A DNA stretch of 64,000 nt from Saccharopolyspora endophytica (GTDB lineage Bacteria; Actinomycetota; Actinomycetes; Mycobacteriales; Pseudonocardiaceae). The stretch lies in the NCBI RefSeq assembly GCF_018070075.1, contig NZ_JAGPXE010000004.1, positions 124,001 through 188,000 of the forward strand, written 5' to 3'. Below the pieces are notes generated by a model. It had not been told where the DNA came from and did not search any database. It saw nothing but the letters and a program-made list of their open reading frames with translations. Position numbers and translations under genes: made by a program. This document shows, one piece after another, positions 36,130 through 43,390 of this stretch (position 1 is the stretch's first letter; the number at the start of each line of letters is the position of its first letter).

Positions 36130-36909
36130 TCACCGCTCGTGACGGGGAACCACCGCGTACACGGCGAGGTCCTTCGGCGTCCCCTTCGCCCGGAAACGAC
36201 GGCTGCGCGCCACGTACCGCGCGCGGTCGGCGGCCTCCAGGACCTGCTCGGTGACCAGCATTTCCCCGCCGTTGGCGGCGTCGGCGACGCGCGCGGCGAT
36301 GTTGACGTCGACCCCGATGTAGTCCTTGCCGACCTTGCGCGGCCAACCGCGGTGCAGGCCCACGCGCAGCGACGGGCGGTAGCCGTCGTGGTTGAGCGCG
36401 CTGACCGCCGACCCCAGCGCAGCGGCGGCCTCGATCGCCTTGTCGACGTCGGAGAAGGCCACCATCACGCCGTCGCCGAGCGACTTGACCACCACGCCGC
36501 CGTACCCGCCGACGACCTCGCGGCTGACGCCGAAGAACTCCCGCAGCAACCGCAGGACCTGGTCGTCACCGGCGCGCAGCGCCCAGGTGGAGAAGCCCAC
36601 GAGGTCGGTGAACATGATCGTCACGGCACCGTCGGCGGCGCCCCGGCTGGTCAGCGCCTGCCACGCCTGCACGGTCACCAGGCCGAGCTCGCGCACCGCG
36701 CTCGGCTGATCGCCCGCGACCTGCATCATCAGCCGCGCCACGCGGTCGGAGGGCTTCCCCGATTCGGAGAACGCGAGCTCACCGGCCCCGGGCAGCATCC
36801 GCCGGACCCCGCGCAGCGTTCCGACCACCCGCCGGCTCTGGTTGACCTGCCGCGCTCGATCCCCGGCACGACCCCAGAACCCCGCGGGCCGCGACTCACC
36901 GACCATCAC
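36130..36909 (-). CDS. Class III adenylate/guanylate cyclase
   Basis: This 259-aa protein has one cyclase homology domain (about residues 90-255). The two metal-binding Asp residues are present (IMFTDLVGFS and KSLGDGVMVAF), the Lys before LGDG is in the adenine-specifying region, and the transition-state Asn/Arg are in VDVNIAARV. All key residues are present, so it should be active. The N-terminal 85 residues are basic and helical without a clear membrane span. It precedes the glycosyltransferase gene on the same strand, 60 bp away. Confidence 0.88.
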   Translation of the reverse strand: MMVGESRPAGFWGRAGDRARQVNQSRRVVGTLRGVRRMLPGAGELAFSESGKPSDRVARLMMQVAGDQPSAVRELGLVTVQAWQALTSRGAADGAVTIMFTDLVGFSTWALRAGDDQVLRLLREFFGVSREVVGGYGGVVVKSLGDGVMVAFSDVDKAIEAAAALGSAVSALNHDGYRPSLRVGLHRGWPRKVGKDYIGVDVNIAARVADAANGGEMLVTEQVLEAADRARYVARSRRFRAKGTPKDLAVYAVVPRHER

Positions 36910-36942
36910 ACACCGTCCCTCGCACCGAGCCAGCCTACCGGC

Positions 36943-36962
36943 AACCTACTCCGAAGTAGGTT
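36943..36962. promoter_or_regulatory. Inverted repeat between the cyclase gene and the second YbaB gene
   Basis: Perfect 8-bp arms AACCTACT and AGTAGGTT are separated by CCGA. It lies between divergent genes, 34 bp upstream of the cyclase start. It could be an operator; the cognate regulator is unknown. Confidence 0.5.
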
Positions 36963-37069
36963 TCAGCCGACCCCGAGGTGCAGCGCAGATCACCCGGAAT
37001 CACCCCACGAAGATCGTTGCGCTGGCTAGCATCCACCGCGCGGTAGGTCGAACGACGAGGGGACTGCTC

Positions 37070-37486
37070 GTGGCACAGCCGTCGGAGCGCATCCAGGAGA
37101 TGATGCGGAAGTTCGAGGAGCAGGCAGCGCAAGCCGGTCAGCTCCGCGAGCGCATGCAGGAGATCAAGGGGCAGGGCCGCAGCGCCGACGGCAGCGTCAC
37201 GGTGACCGTCGCCCCGTCCGGCGCGGTGCTGGACCTGCAGCTGACCGCGAGCGCCACGCGCCAGCCGCACACCTCCCTGCAGCAGAGCATCATGACCGCG
37301 ATCCGCGAAGGCACCCAGGACGCCGCCCGGCAGATGGACGAGACCGTCCAACCGGTGCTGGGCGATCGCGCCGAGCAGTTCAAGAGCGCCTTCAACGCCC
37401 ACTCCCCCGCACCGCCCACGGCACCATCCGCTCCGCCTCGCGCGGACGACGATGACGACTACTCCGACGGCTCGTTCCTGAGGTGA
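37070..37486 (+). CDS. YbaB/EbfC family protein heading a WXG module
   Basis: This 138-aa protein begins with a charged coiled coil (residues 5-40), then a YbaB core (VTVTVAPSGAVLDLQLTASAT), then a helix and a Pro/Asp-rich tail. The GTG at 37070 lies in a G-rich context (GAGGGGA about 8 nt upstream). The next gene starts 4 bp after its stop. Together with the 1973-2410 gene this is the second YbaB next to a WXG-type protein in this window. A role in DNA binding is the family textbook role; a role with the WXG effector is inferred from linkage. Confidence 0.82.
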   Translation: MAQPSERIQEMMRKFEEQAAQAGQLRERMQEIKGQGRSADGSVTVTVAPSGAVLDLQLTASATRQPHTSLQQSIMTAIREGTQDAARQMDETVQPVLGDRAEQFKSAFNAHSPAPPTAPSAPPRADDDDDYSDGSFLR

Positions 37487-37490
37487 CCCG

Positions 37491-39143
37491 ATGACGATGA
37501 AGGTCGCCCCAGGGGCGCTGTCCGCCCACAGCCAGGGTTCCGAAGGCGTGTCCCAGCACCTCGACCAGCTGGCCCAAGTGCTGGAGCAGGCTCGCGTCAG
37601 CGATGACTGCTTCGGCCCTCTCGGCGAGCTGATGGCCTTCGCCTACTTCGATTCGCTGGAGGAGTGCCGGGACCTGGCCACGAAGGCCGGTGGGTTCATG
37701 CAGCACATCTCCCAGGCCGTGGCGGACTGCGCGAAGGACTACAGCGAGACGGATCAGAAGGAAGCCGACAACCTCGGCGGCATCGACATCGCCGGCCTGG
37801 GCGGCGCGGGTTCCGGCCCCGGCACGATCGGCGGGGTCAACGGCGCCGGTGGAGCGCGCCGCGGCTTCATGGACCAGACCGCCGCGTACGGCATGTCCAC
37901 CGCCTCGGCCGCGCAGGACCTCGCCAGGGCCGAGAACCCGCCGGACATCGCCATCGCGACGGTCAACGCCCGGATGGAGCAGCTCCAGCTGGTCACCAGC
38001 CCCGGTCAGTCCTTCGTGGACAACGGTCTGGGTTTCCTGATCTCGCTGGTGATCAGCCCGCTGGTCGAGTTCGTGCTGGAACCGGCCATCGGCGACCCCG
38101 AGCAGATGCGCGCCACGGCCAAGGGCTGGGCGCAGGTCGCCGAGTGGCTGGAGAAGCTCGGCGAGCAGGAGCAGCAGCGCGCCGAGTCCACCCGCCCGGC
38201 CTGGGAGGGCCAGGCCGGTGACGCGTTCCGCAAGCAGATGACCGAGTTCACCGGCGGCACCCGGGCTTTCGCGGCCGACGTCCTCGGCCTGAAGCAGATG
38301 CTGGAACTCGCCGCGGACCTCTTCGACGCCTTCGTCGAGATGGTCATCGACATCATCCAGGAACTGGTCCTCGGCCTGATCATCGAGTGGGTCGCCGCCC
38401 TCGCGGCCTCCTGGATCACCGCCGGAGCCTCGGTCGGAGCCGCCTCGGGCATGACAGCGGGCCAGGTCGCCATCACCGGCACCCGCCTCGGCACCAAGGT
38501 CGCCGAACTCCTCCACAAGCTGAAGCCGCTGGTCACCAAGCTGGAAGAACTCCTCGTCCAACTCCGACGCGGCCCGCTCCGCCAAGTCGTGGAGAAGATG
38601 AACGACCTCCGCGGCGGCAACATGGCAGAGCGCTGGGTCTCCCGCCAGATCGACGCCAACCCGCTGGCCAAGACGCTCACTCGTGGAGATCACGGAAGCC
38701 TGCCGAATGCCCAGAACGCGGTGAGAGAGGCAGAAGAAGCCTTGAGCGCGGGCAGGCCAGGAGCGGAAGCGGAGCTCCGAGCAGCGCGGAACGCCCTGGA
38801 GAACGCCCGGGAGAACGACATGGCGTCGACGACGGGCAATCGTTTCGCACGGCAAGGTGCTACCGATCCCGACGCTCCAGGTGCGCGCACCAGCTGGAGC
38901 GGGGATCTCGTCGAAAGCGCCAAGGGAGAACAAGCCCTCGCGACCAACGTCGTGCAAGCAGGGCTCGGGACGCTTGGCCTGGGAGGCACGACTCGTGCGA
39001 CCGACGCCGCTCTCAGCGCGGGCGGCCAAGCCCTCACCGAGCAGGGCATCGAGCAAGGCGTCAAATACGGTTACAACAAGGCTGAGGACCCGTCCACGGC
39101 TGAGGACCGGAAGGCCGCAACGGAACGTGGCTTCGAGGTTTAG
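37491..39143 (+). CDS. WXG-domain effector-like protein (550 aa)
   Basis: Residues 1-95 form a first helical domain (MKVAPGALSAHSQGSEGVSQHLDQL..., ACAKDYSETD) of the small ESX-associated type. A Gly-rich linker follows (95-125). Residues 180-275 form a WXG100-like domain with RPAWEGQAGDAFRKQM. Two or three hydrophobic helices (285-345) come next, then a charged C-terminal region of about 200 residues containing a coiled coil (NAQNAVREAEEALSAG). No known toxin fold was recognised in that tail. The layout is that of type VII polymorphic effectors. The downstream genes are candidate partners or immunity proteins. Confidence 0.75.
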   Translation: MTMKVAPGALSAHSQGSEGVSQHLDQLAQVLEQARVSDDCFGPLGELMAFAYFDSLEECRDLATKAGGFMQHISQAVADCAKDYSETDQKEADNLGGIDIAGLGGAGSGPGTIGGVNGAGGARRGFMDQTAAYGMSTASAAQDLARAENPPDIAIATVNARMEQLQLVTSPGQSFVDNGLGFLISLVISPLVEFVLEPAIGDPEQMRATAKGWAQVAEWLEKLGEQEQQRAESTRPAWEGQAGDAFRKQMTEFTGGTRAFAADVLGLKQMLELAADLFDAFVEMVIDIIQELVLGLIIEWVAALAASWITAGASVGAASGMTAGQVAITGTRLGTKVAELLHKLKPLVTKLEELLVQLRRGPLRQVVEKMNDLRGGNMAERWVSRQIDANPLAKTLTRGDHGSLPNAQNAVREAEEALSAGRPGAEAELRAARNALENARENDMASTTGNRFARQGATDPDAPGARTSWSGDLVESAKGEQALATNVVQAGLGTLGLGGTTRATDAALSAGGQALTEQGIEQGVKYGYNKAEDPSTAEDRKAATERGFEV

Positions 39144-39156
39144 GAGACGATGACCC

Positions 39157-39885
39157 GTGACGGTGTCGGAGAAGCTCGGCGCCGCGTTGACCGCGCGGCG
39201 GTGGTGCAGGCCTGGCGAACCAATCTTGTGGGCGACCTGGCAGGTCGACAAGCGCTATCAGGTCAAGGGGCTCGACGAGGACGGCCGTCCTAAGAAAGGA
39301 CTGGGCGCCACACTGGGAGACGCCGCTTCGAGCGCTGCCGGCGCCGTGGCAGTCGGCGCGCTCACCATGGTTTTCGGAGGTGGCGACAGCAGTTTCGGCC
39401 CCGGCACCACCCAGCGTGGTCGCGACTTGACGATCGTCGGATCTGGCCAGGAGTGCGCTGCCATGAATCTGATCAACACCAGATACCCGGCCGGTCATGT
39501 CGGATTCGACATGCTGTGGGTGCTGACTCCGCAACGGCTCGCGGTCCTCGTACCACCCATGTTGGAGGACTCCGAGATCCCCGCTCACCCCACCTTGTCC
39601 GAGACGTTCAGCGAAATGGGCCGGATTCTGGTCGGGAAGGAGACCGAGCAGTTCGGCTGGAACACGCCTGGCGAGCCGGTCTCCAGCAAGCCGGTCACCA
39701 CCTGGTTCGAGATCGCGCTTCACGACGTCGTCGACTGCCGGACCGTGGGCGAGAAGAAGGACTCGCACCGCTATTGCGGTCTGCAGTTCGCCGACGGATC
39801 AGGGTTCGTGCTCAACGCCCGCAACCCGGCCGACGCGCAGACGATGGTCGACGCCCTGAACCACCAGCGAGGCATCCGTGGCTGA
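39157..39885 (+). CDS. Unknown protein downstream of the WXG effector (242 aa)
   Basis: I do not recognise a named family. The protein has a small-residue segment (AASSAAGAVAVGALTMVFGGG, residues 57-77), then strand-rich segments MLWVLTPQRLAVLVPP and TWFEIALHDVVDCRTV...LQFADGSGFVLNAR. This resembles a PH-like or GRAM-like small beta domain. The segment near the end is similar to one in the next gene product. AGGAGA precedes the GTG start at 39157 by about 10 nt. It starts 13 bp after the effector gene and overlaps the next gene by 8 bp, so the three are co-expressed. Immunity or chaperone function is possible. Confidence 0.65.
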   Translation: MTVSEKLGAALTARRWCRPGEPILWATWQVDKRYQVKGLDEDGRPKKGLGATLGDAASSAAGAVAVGALTMVFGGGDSSFGPGTTQRGRDLTIVGSGQECAAMNLINTRYPAGHVGFDMLWVLTPQRLAVLVPPMLEDSEIPAHPTLSETFSEMGRILVGKETEQFGWNTPGEPVSSKPVTTWFEIALHDVVDCRTVGEKKDSHRYCGLQFADGSGFVLNARNPADAQTMVDALNHQRGIRG

Positions 39886-40672
39886 TCTGAAGTTGCTTGA
39901 CCGCGAGCTGCTTCGGGAGAAGTGGCAGAAGATGCTCGCTGAAACCTGGCTCAGCGAGGGGGAAACGCTGCGCTGGCTGGAAGTTCCGGCGCAGGGCCAC
40001 GTGGGCTCCGTGGTGAACCAGAAACCGGCGGTTCCACACAAACCGCTCTCCGAGGTGCGGAAATCGCTGGTCGAGGAACCGAACTGGCCGCTTCCCAGCG
40101 AACAGCTGACCAGAGGCGAGTTCCTCGGCGACGAGTGGGCCGACGACCCCGCAGTCATGTGGTGGGCCTTCGCCGACCATCCGGAACGGGACGCGGTGCG
40201 CATGGCCGACCACATCGCCAACGTTCCCGGCGAGGCGTTCCTCGCCATCACCGAGCGGCGAGTGGCGGTCGTGGTGAGGAGCAACCAGGTCGCGAAGGAA
40301 GCCGAGGAACCACAGGGTCTGTTCGGCCGGGCGAGGTCCGTCGTCCAGAAGGCCACCGACAGCCTGCCCTCGACGAACCACCCGGTCTCCTACTTCGAGG
40401 TCCCGACCGAGCGGATCACCCGGATCCAACCGGTCCGCATGGGCCGGAGCATCCCCCGGGCCACCTGCCTCCGCCTCGACTTCACCGACGGCTCGACCTT
40501 CTACGCCCACTCCCGCACCAAACAGGACCCGGCGGAGGTCTTCCCCCCCGCGCTGACTCCCCACCCCGGTCTTGGACCTCCAACCAGACCCTCGCGCCCA
40601 GGTGAGGTTCCGGATTTCAGTGGAAGTCCGAACCCCGATTTCAGCGGAGATCCGTGTTCCGACTTCCACTGA
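39878..40672 (+). CDS. Unknown protein, related to its upstream neighbour (264 aa)
   Basis: No named family was recognised. The core has FLAITERRVAVVVRS and SYFEVPTERITRIQPV...LRLDFTDGSTFYAHSR, parallel to TWFEIA...LQFADGSGFVLNAR in the 242-aa protein, so the two are probably distant paralogues with a PH-like fold. The last about 20 residues (PDFSGSPNPDFSGDPCSDFH) are the translation of a DNA repeat that has become part of the frame. The GTG start overlaps the previous gene by 8 bp. Confidence 0.65.
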   Translation: MADLKLLDRELLREKWQKMLAETWLSEGETLRWLEVPAQGHVGSVVNQKPAVPHKPLSEVRKSLVEEPNWPLPSEQLTRGEFLGDEWADDPAVMWWAFADHPERDAVRMADHIANVPGEAFLAITERRVAVVVRSNQVAKEAEEPQGLFGRARSVVQKATDSLPSTNHPVSYFEVPTERITRIQPVRMGRSIPRATCLRLDFTDGSTFYAHSRTKQDPAEVFPPALTPHPGLGPPTRPSRPGEVPDFSGSPNPDFSGDPCSDFH

Positions 40673-40676
40673 AATC
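40613..40676 (+). repeat. Three-unit 24-bp-period element (copy 1) at a gene 3' end
   Basis: Three 16-bp units start at 40613, 40637 and 40661, separated by 8-bp spacers. Units 1 and 2 are direct (GATTTCAGTGGAAGTC, GATTTCAGCGGAGATC). Unit 3 (GACTTCCACTGAAATC) is the exact reverse complement of unit 1. RNA could fold unit 1 with unit 3, or unit 2 with unit 3. The stop codon of the 264-aa gene lies inside unit 3. A second copy lies at 58623-58686. Confidence 0.88.
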
Positions 40677-40719
40677 GTGTCCCCCAGGGCGCCTGACCAG
40701 GTCACGGCGCCTGGTTGAG

Positions 40720-40749
40720 TTGACATGCAAGTCGTGGCTTGCCTATTGT
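40720..40749 (+). promoter_or_regulatory. Promoter with embedded ArsR operator; probably leaderless
   Basis: TTGACA at 40720-40725 and TATTGT at 40744-40749 are spaced 18 bp. The GTG of arsR starts 7 nt after the -10 hexamer, so the mRNA probably has no leader. Between the hexamers lies an inverted repeat, GCAAG (40727-40731) and CTTGC (40738-40742), suitable for autorepression. Confidence 0.72.
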
Positions 40750-40756
40750 TCGTGGT

Positions 40757-41071
40757 GTGGATGACGCCGTGTTCAAGGCGCTGGCCGATGGCACGCGGCG
40801 CGCGATCCTCGACGAGCTGACCGAGCAGAACGGGCAGACACTGTTCGAGATCTGCGCACGATTGGCCACCAAGCACGGGCTCGCCTCGTCACGGCAGGCG
40901 ATCTCGCAGCACCTCGACGCCCTGGCGGCAGCGGGGCTGGTCAGGGCGAGCCGTGAAGGCCGGTACAAGTTCCACCACATCGACACCGCGCCGCTCGAAC
41001 CGATCGTCGAGCGGTGGCTGGGGAAAGGCCGGGAGCATGAGGATCAACCTGCACAGCATGATGGTCGATGA
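40757..41071 (+). CDS. ArsR-family repressor
   Basis: This 104-aa winged helix protein begins VDDAVFKALADGTRRAILDEL and has the recognition helix region GLASSRQAISQHLDALAAAGLVRASREGRYKFHHID. It lacks the CxC metal motif of metal-sensing members, so it probably answers to another signal. It overlaps the VOC gene by 35 bp. The pair arsR-VOC is common in actinobacteria. GTG 40757 is taken as the start because the promoter lies right upstream; a TTG at 40739 would fall inside the promoter. Confidence 0.88.
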   Translation: MDDAVFKALADGTRRAILDELTEQNGQTLFEICARLATKHGLASSRQAISQHLDALAAAGLVRASREGRYKFHHIDTAPLEPIVERWLGKGREHEDQPAQHDGR

Positions 41072-41426
41072 CCAGGACAAGGCGCTGCGCTTCTACACCG
41101 AGATGCTCGGTTTCGAGGTCAAGCACGACATCCCGATGGGCGAGTTCCGCTGGATCACCCTCGTCTCGCCCGAGGAGCCCCACGGCACCGAACTCGTGCT
41201 CGAACCCGACCAGCACCCTGCGGCCAAGCCCTTCAAGCAGGCGCTGGTGGCCGACGGGATCCCCTTCACCTCGTTCGCGGTCGAGGACGTCCAGGCCGAG
41301 TACGACCGCCTCACCGCCCAGGGCGTGCGCTTCACCCAGCAGCCCACCGACATGGGCCCGGTCACCACGGCGGTCCTCGACGACACCTGCGGGCACCTCA
41401 TCCCGCTCGCCCCCGCGACGGCCTGA
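41037..41426 (+). CDS. VOC (glyoxalase/bleomycin-resistance) family protein
   Basis: This 129-aa protein has two beta-alpha-beta-beta-beta modules: MRINLHSMMVDDQDKALRFYTEMLGFEVKHD and FTSFAVEDVQAEYDRLTAQGVRFTQQP. Metal ligand candidates are His6 and Glu residues (TELVLEP). Members act as lyases, dioxygenases or drug-binding proteins; the exact role is open. The start lies inside arsR, so the two are translationally coupled. Confidence 0.87.
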   Translation: MRINLHSMMVDDQDKALRFYTEMLGFEVKHDIPMGEFRWITLVSPEEPHGTELVLEPDQHPAAKPFKQALVADGIPFTSFAVEDVQAEYDRLTAQGVRFTQQPTDMGPVTTAVLDDTCGHLIPLAPATA

Positions 41427-41476
41427 CCAGGGCGCCGGTTCGAACTGCGCGCTAAGTACGAACGGGCCGCACCTCC

Positions 41477-42625
41477 TCAGGTCGTCTGGTTGAGGGCTCG
41501 GTCGAGGTCTCGCCAGAGGTCTTCCGGGGATTCGAGGCCGACCGACAGCCGGAGCAGGGTGTCCGGGATGCCGCCTGCCGCGCGGTCCTCCGGGGCGACG
41601 ATGTGGTGCGACAGCGATGCCGGGTGTTGCAGCAGCGTGTCGGTGCTGCCGAGGCTGACCGCCGGGGTGATCAGGCGGACGGCGGAAACCACCTCGTGCG
41701 GCGGGGTTTCCGCCTCGAACGACAGCATCGCGCCGCCGGTGGCGAGCTGGCCGAGCTTGCTCGGGTCCGGGTAGTGCACGGCGCTGACCTTCGGGTGCGC
41801 GAGCAGCCGCTCCGCGAGAACCGCTGCGGTGGCCGACGAGCGCTCCATGCGGACCGGCAGCGTGGCCAGACCGCGCTGCAGGAGGTACGCGGCCGAGGGG
41901 TGCAGCACGCCGCCGGTGGCGATGCGGACCTGCCGCAGGCGCTGGGCGAACTCCTCCGCGCAGGTCACCACACCGCCCATCGCGTCCCCGTGCCCGCCGA
42001 GGAACTTCGTCGCGCTGTGCAGGACCGCGGCGGCGCCGAAGTCGGTGGGCCGCTGCAGAGCGGGTGTGGCGAAGGTGTTGTCGACGAGCACCGGAACGCC
42101 GCCCGCGGCGTCCACGACGGCGCGGATGTCGATCTCCGCGAGCGTCGGGTTGGCCGGGCTCTCGACGATGACGAGCCCGGTCTCCGGCCTGACGGCGGCG
42201 CCGACGTCGGCCGGGTCCGCCCAGGTGAGCTGGTTGCCCAGCAGCCCGGACGCGATGAGGTGGTCACTGGTGCCGTAGAGCGGCCTGACCGCCACGACGT
42301 GCGGTCTGCCTGCGGCGACGGTGGCGAGCAGGCACGCCGACAGCGCCGCCATGCCCGAGGCGAAGGCGACACCGGACTCGCAACCTTCGAGCTCGGCGAT
42401 CGCTCCTTCGAACCGGGCGACCGTCGGGTTGCCGAGCCGGGCGTAGATCGGCGGGCCCGTCACCTGGGCACCGGTGGTCATCACGTCGAGGCGCTCGGCC
42501 TCGTCCCTGCTGTCCCGGCTGGGATAGGTCGTCGAGAGGTCCAGCGGAACGGCGTGCAAGCCCTGATCGGTGAGGTCGTCGCGGCCTGCGTGCACGGCAC
42601 GGGTCCAAAACGTCTGTTCGGTCAC
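41477..42625 (-). CDS. Cystathionine gamma-synthase/lyase family PLP enzyme
   Basis: This is a 382-aa enzyme of the Cys/Met metabolism PLP-dependent family. The PLP Lys is in LHSATKFLGGHGDAMGG (about residue 200), the phosphate-binding region is ASGMAALSACLLA (about 88) and the PLP-ring Tyr is in PIYARLGNPTVARFEGA. It could be a gamma-synthase, gamma-lyase or methionine gamma-lyase; sequence alone does not decide. The start is taken at GTG 42625, which gives the family length. A longer in-frame version would add an Arg/Pro-rich tail unlike the family. A divergent-strand Lrp regulator gene lies just upstream on the same strand. Confidence 0.85.
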   Translation of the reverse strand: MTEQTFWTRAVHAGRDDLTDQGLHAVPLDLSTTYPSRDSRDEAERLDVMTTGAQVTGPPIYARLGNPTVARFEGAIAELEGCESGVAFASGMAALSACLLATVAAGRPHVVAVRPLYGTSDHLIASGLLGNQLTWADPADVGAAVRPETGLVIVESPANPTLAEIDIRAVVDAAGGVPVLVDNTFATPALQRPTDFGAAAVLHSATKFLGGHGDAMGGVVTCAEEFAQRLRQVRIATGGVLHPSAAYLLQRGLATLPVRMERSSATAAVLAERLLAHPKVSAVHYPDPSKLGQLATGGAMLSFEAETPPHEVVSAVRLITPAVSLGSTDTLLQHPASLSHHIVAPEDRAAGGIPDTLLRLSVGLESPEDLWRDLDRALNQTT

Positions 42626-42753
42626 CACCCGAGGATCAGCGGTCCTCCGGCGCTGCGGTCGGATCTCCGGACGAACGTCGGCCGAGGGCGGTGTTGCTCC
42701 GCATCGGTCCGGCCGCGCCGGTGTGGGAGCGCGTTCGTCCGGCGATCGTCCGG

Positions 42754-43257
42754 TCAGCTTTCGGCGCCCGGCGGCATGAGCGGGCCACCGCGCCACTGGT
42801 GGAAGATCAAGTGGGTGTGCACCATGACGACCTCGTCGCGCGCGGTGAGCTCGTCCAGCACCAGCCTCTGCAGGTCGCCGGCGTCAACGACGGTCACGTG
42901 GATGAGGTAGTCGTCCGGGCCGGTCAGGTGGTAGAGGTGCCGCGTCTCGGGCAGGGACAGGACGTGCTGCACGAACGGGTCCACGATCGGACGCCGGTGC
43001 GGGTGCACGCGCACCGCCAGCATCGCCTCCAGCGGGCGACCGACCGAGCTCGGCTCGATCCGCACCGCCGACCCGCACATCACGCCCGCGTCCCGGAGGC
43101 GCGCCAGCCGGTCCGAGCACGTCGAGGTCGCGATGCCCGCTCTCGCCGCTAGTTCGCGGTTGGTCATCCGGGCGTCCTCCTGCAACGCCCGCAGCAACCG
43201 CATGTCCACGACGTCCAGTTCCACCTGTGCAGCCACGGGCCGCAGGGTACGGGGCAT
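42754..43257 (-). CDS. Lrp/AsnC-family regulator
   Basis: This 167-aa protein has the helix-turn-helix LDVVDMRLLRALQEDARMTNRELAARAGIATSTCSDRLARLRDAGVM and a C-terminal RAM (effector-binding) domain (AMLAVRVHP...GPDDYLIHVTVVDAGDLQRLVLDELT). Lrp proteins sense amino acids. It precedes the Cys/Met enzyme gene on the same strand by 128 bp and probably controls it. The start is uncertain: ATG 43257 or GTG 43236, neither with a clear ribosome-binding site. Confidence 0.86.
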   Translation of the reverse strand: MPRTLRPVAAQVELDVVDMRLLRALQEDARMTNRELAARAGIATSTCSDRLARLRDAGVMCGSAVRIEPSSVGRPLEAMLAVRVHPHRRPIVDPFVQHVLSLPETRHLYHLTGPDDYLIHVTVVDAGDLQRLVLDELTARDEVVMVHTHLIFHQWRGGPLMPPGAES

Positions 43258-43390
43258 CGGGATTTTGACGGTTTCTTGATGGCTGACCGCCGGTCGCGGA
43301 CCTAGCATCTGGGCATCGGCCTTCGGCCGTGGTGTGCCGGGAAGTCTGGTCGGCGTTGTCATGGTGTGCGCCGTTCGGACTGGAGTGGTG

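Noticed and set aside
43258-43390. Search for a rifamycin-associated inverted repeat before the Rph-like gene
   Set aside because: No matching 19-bp inverted repeat was found between the Lrp and Rph-like genes.
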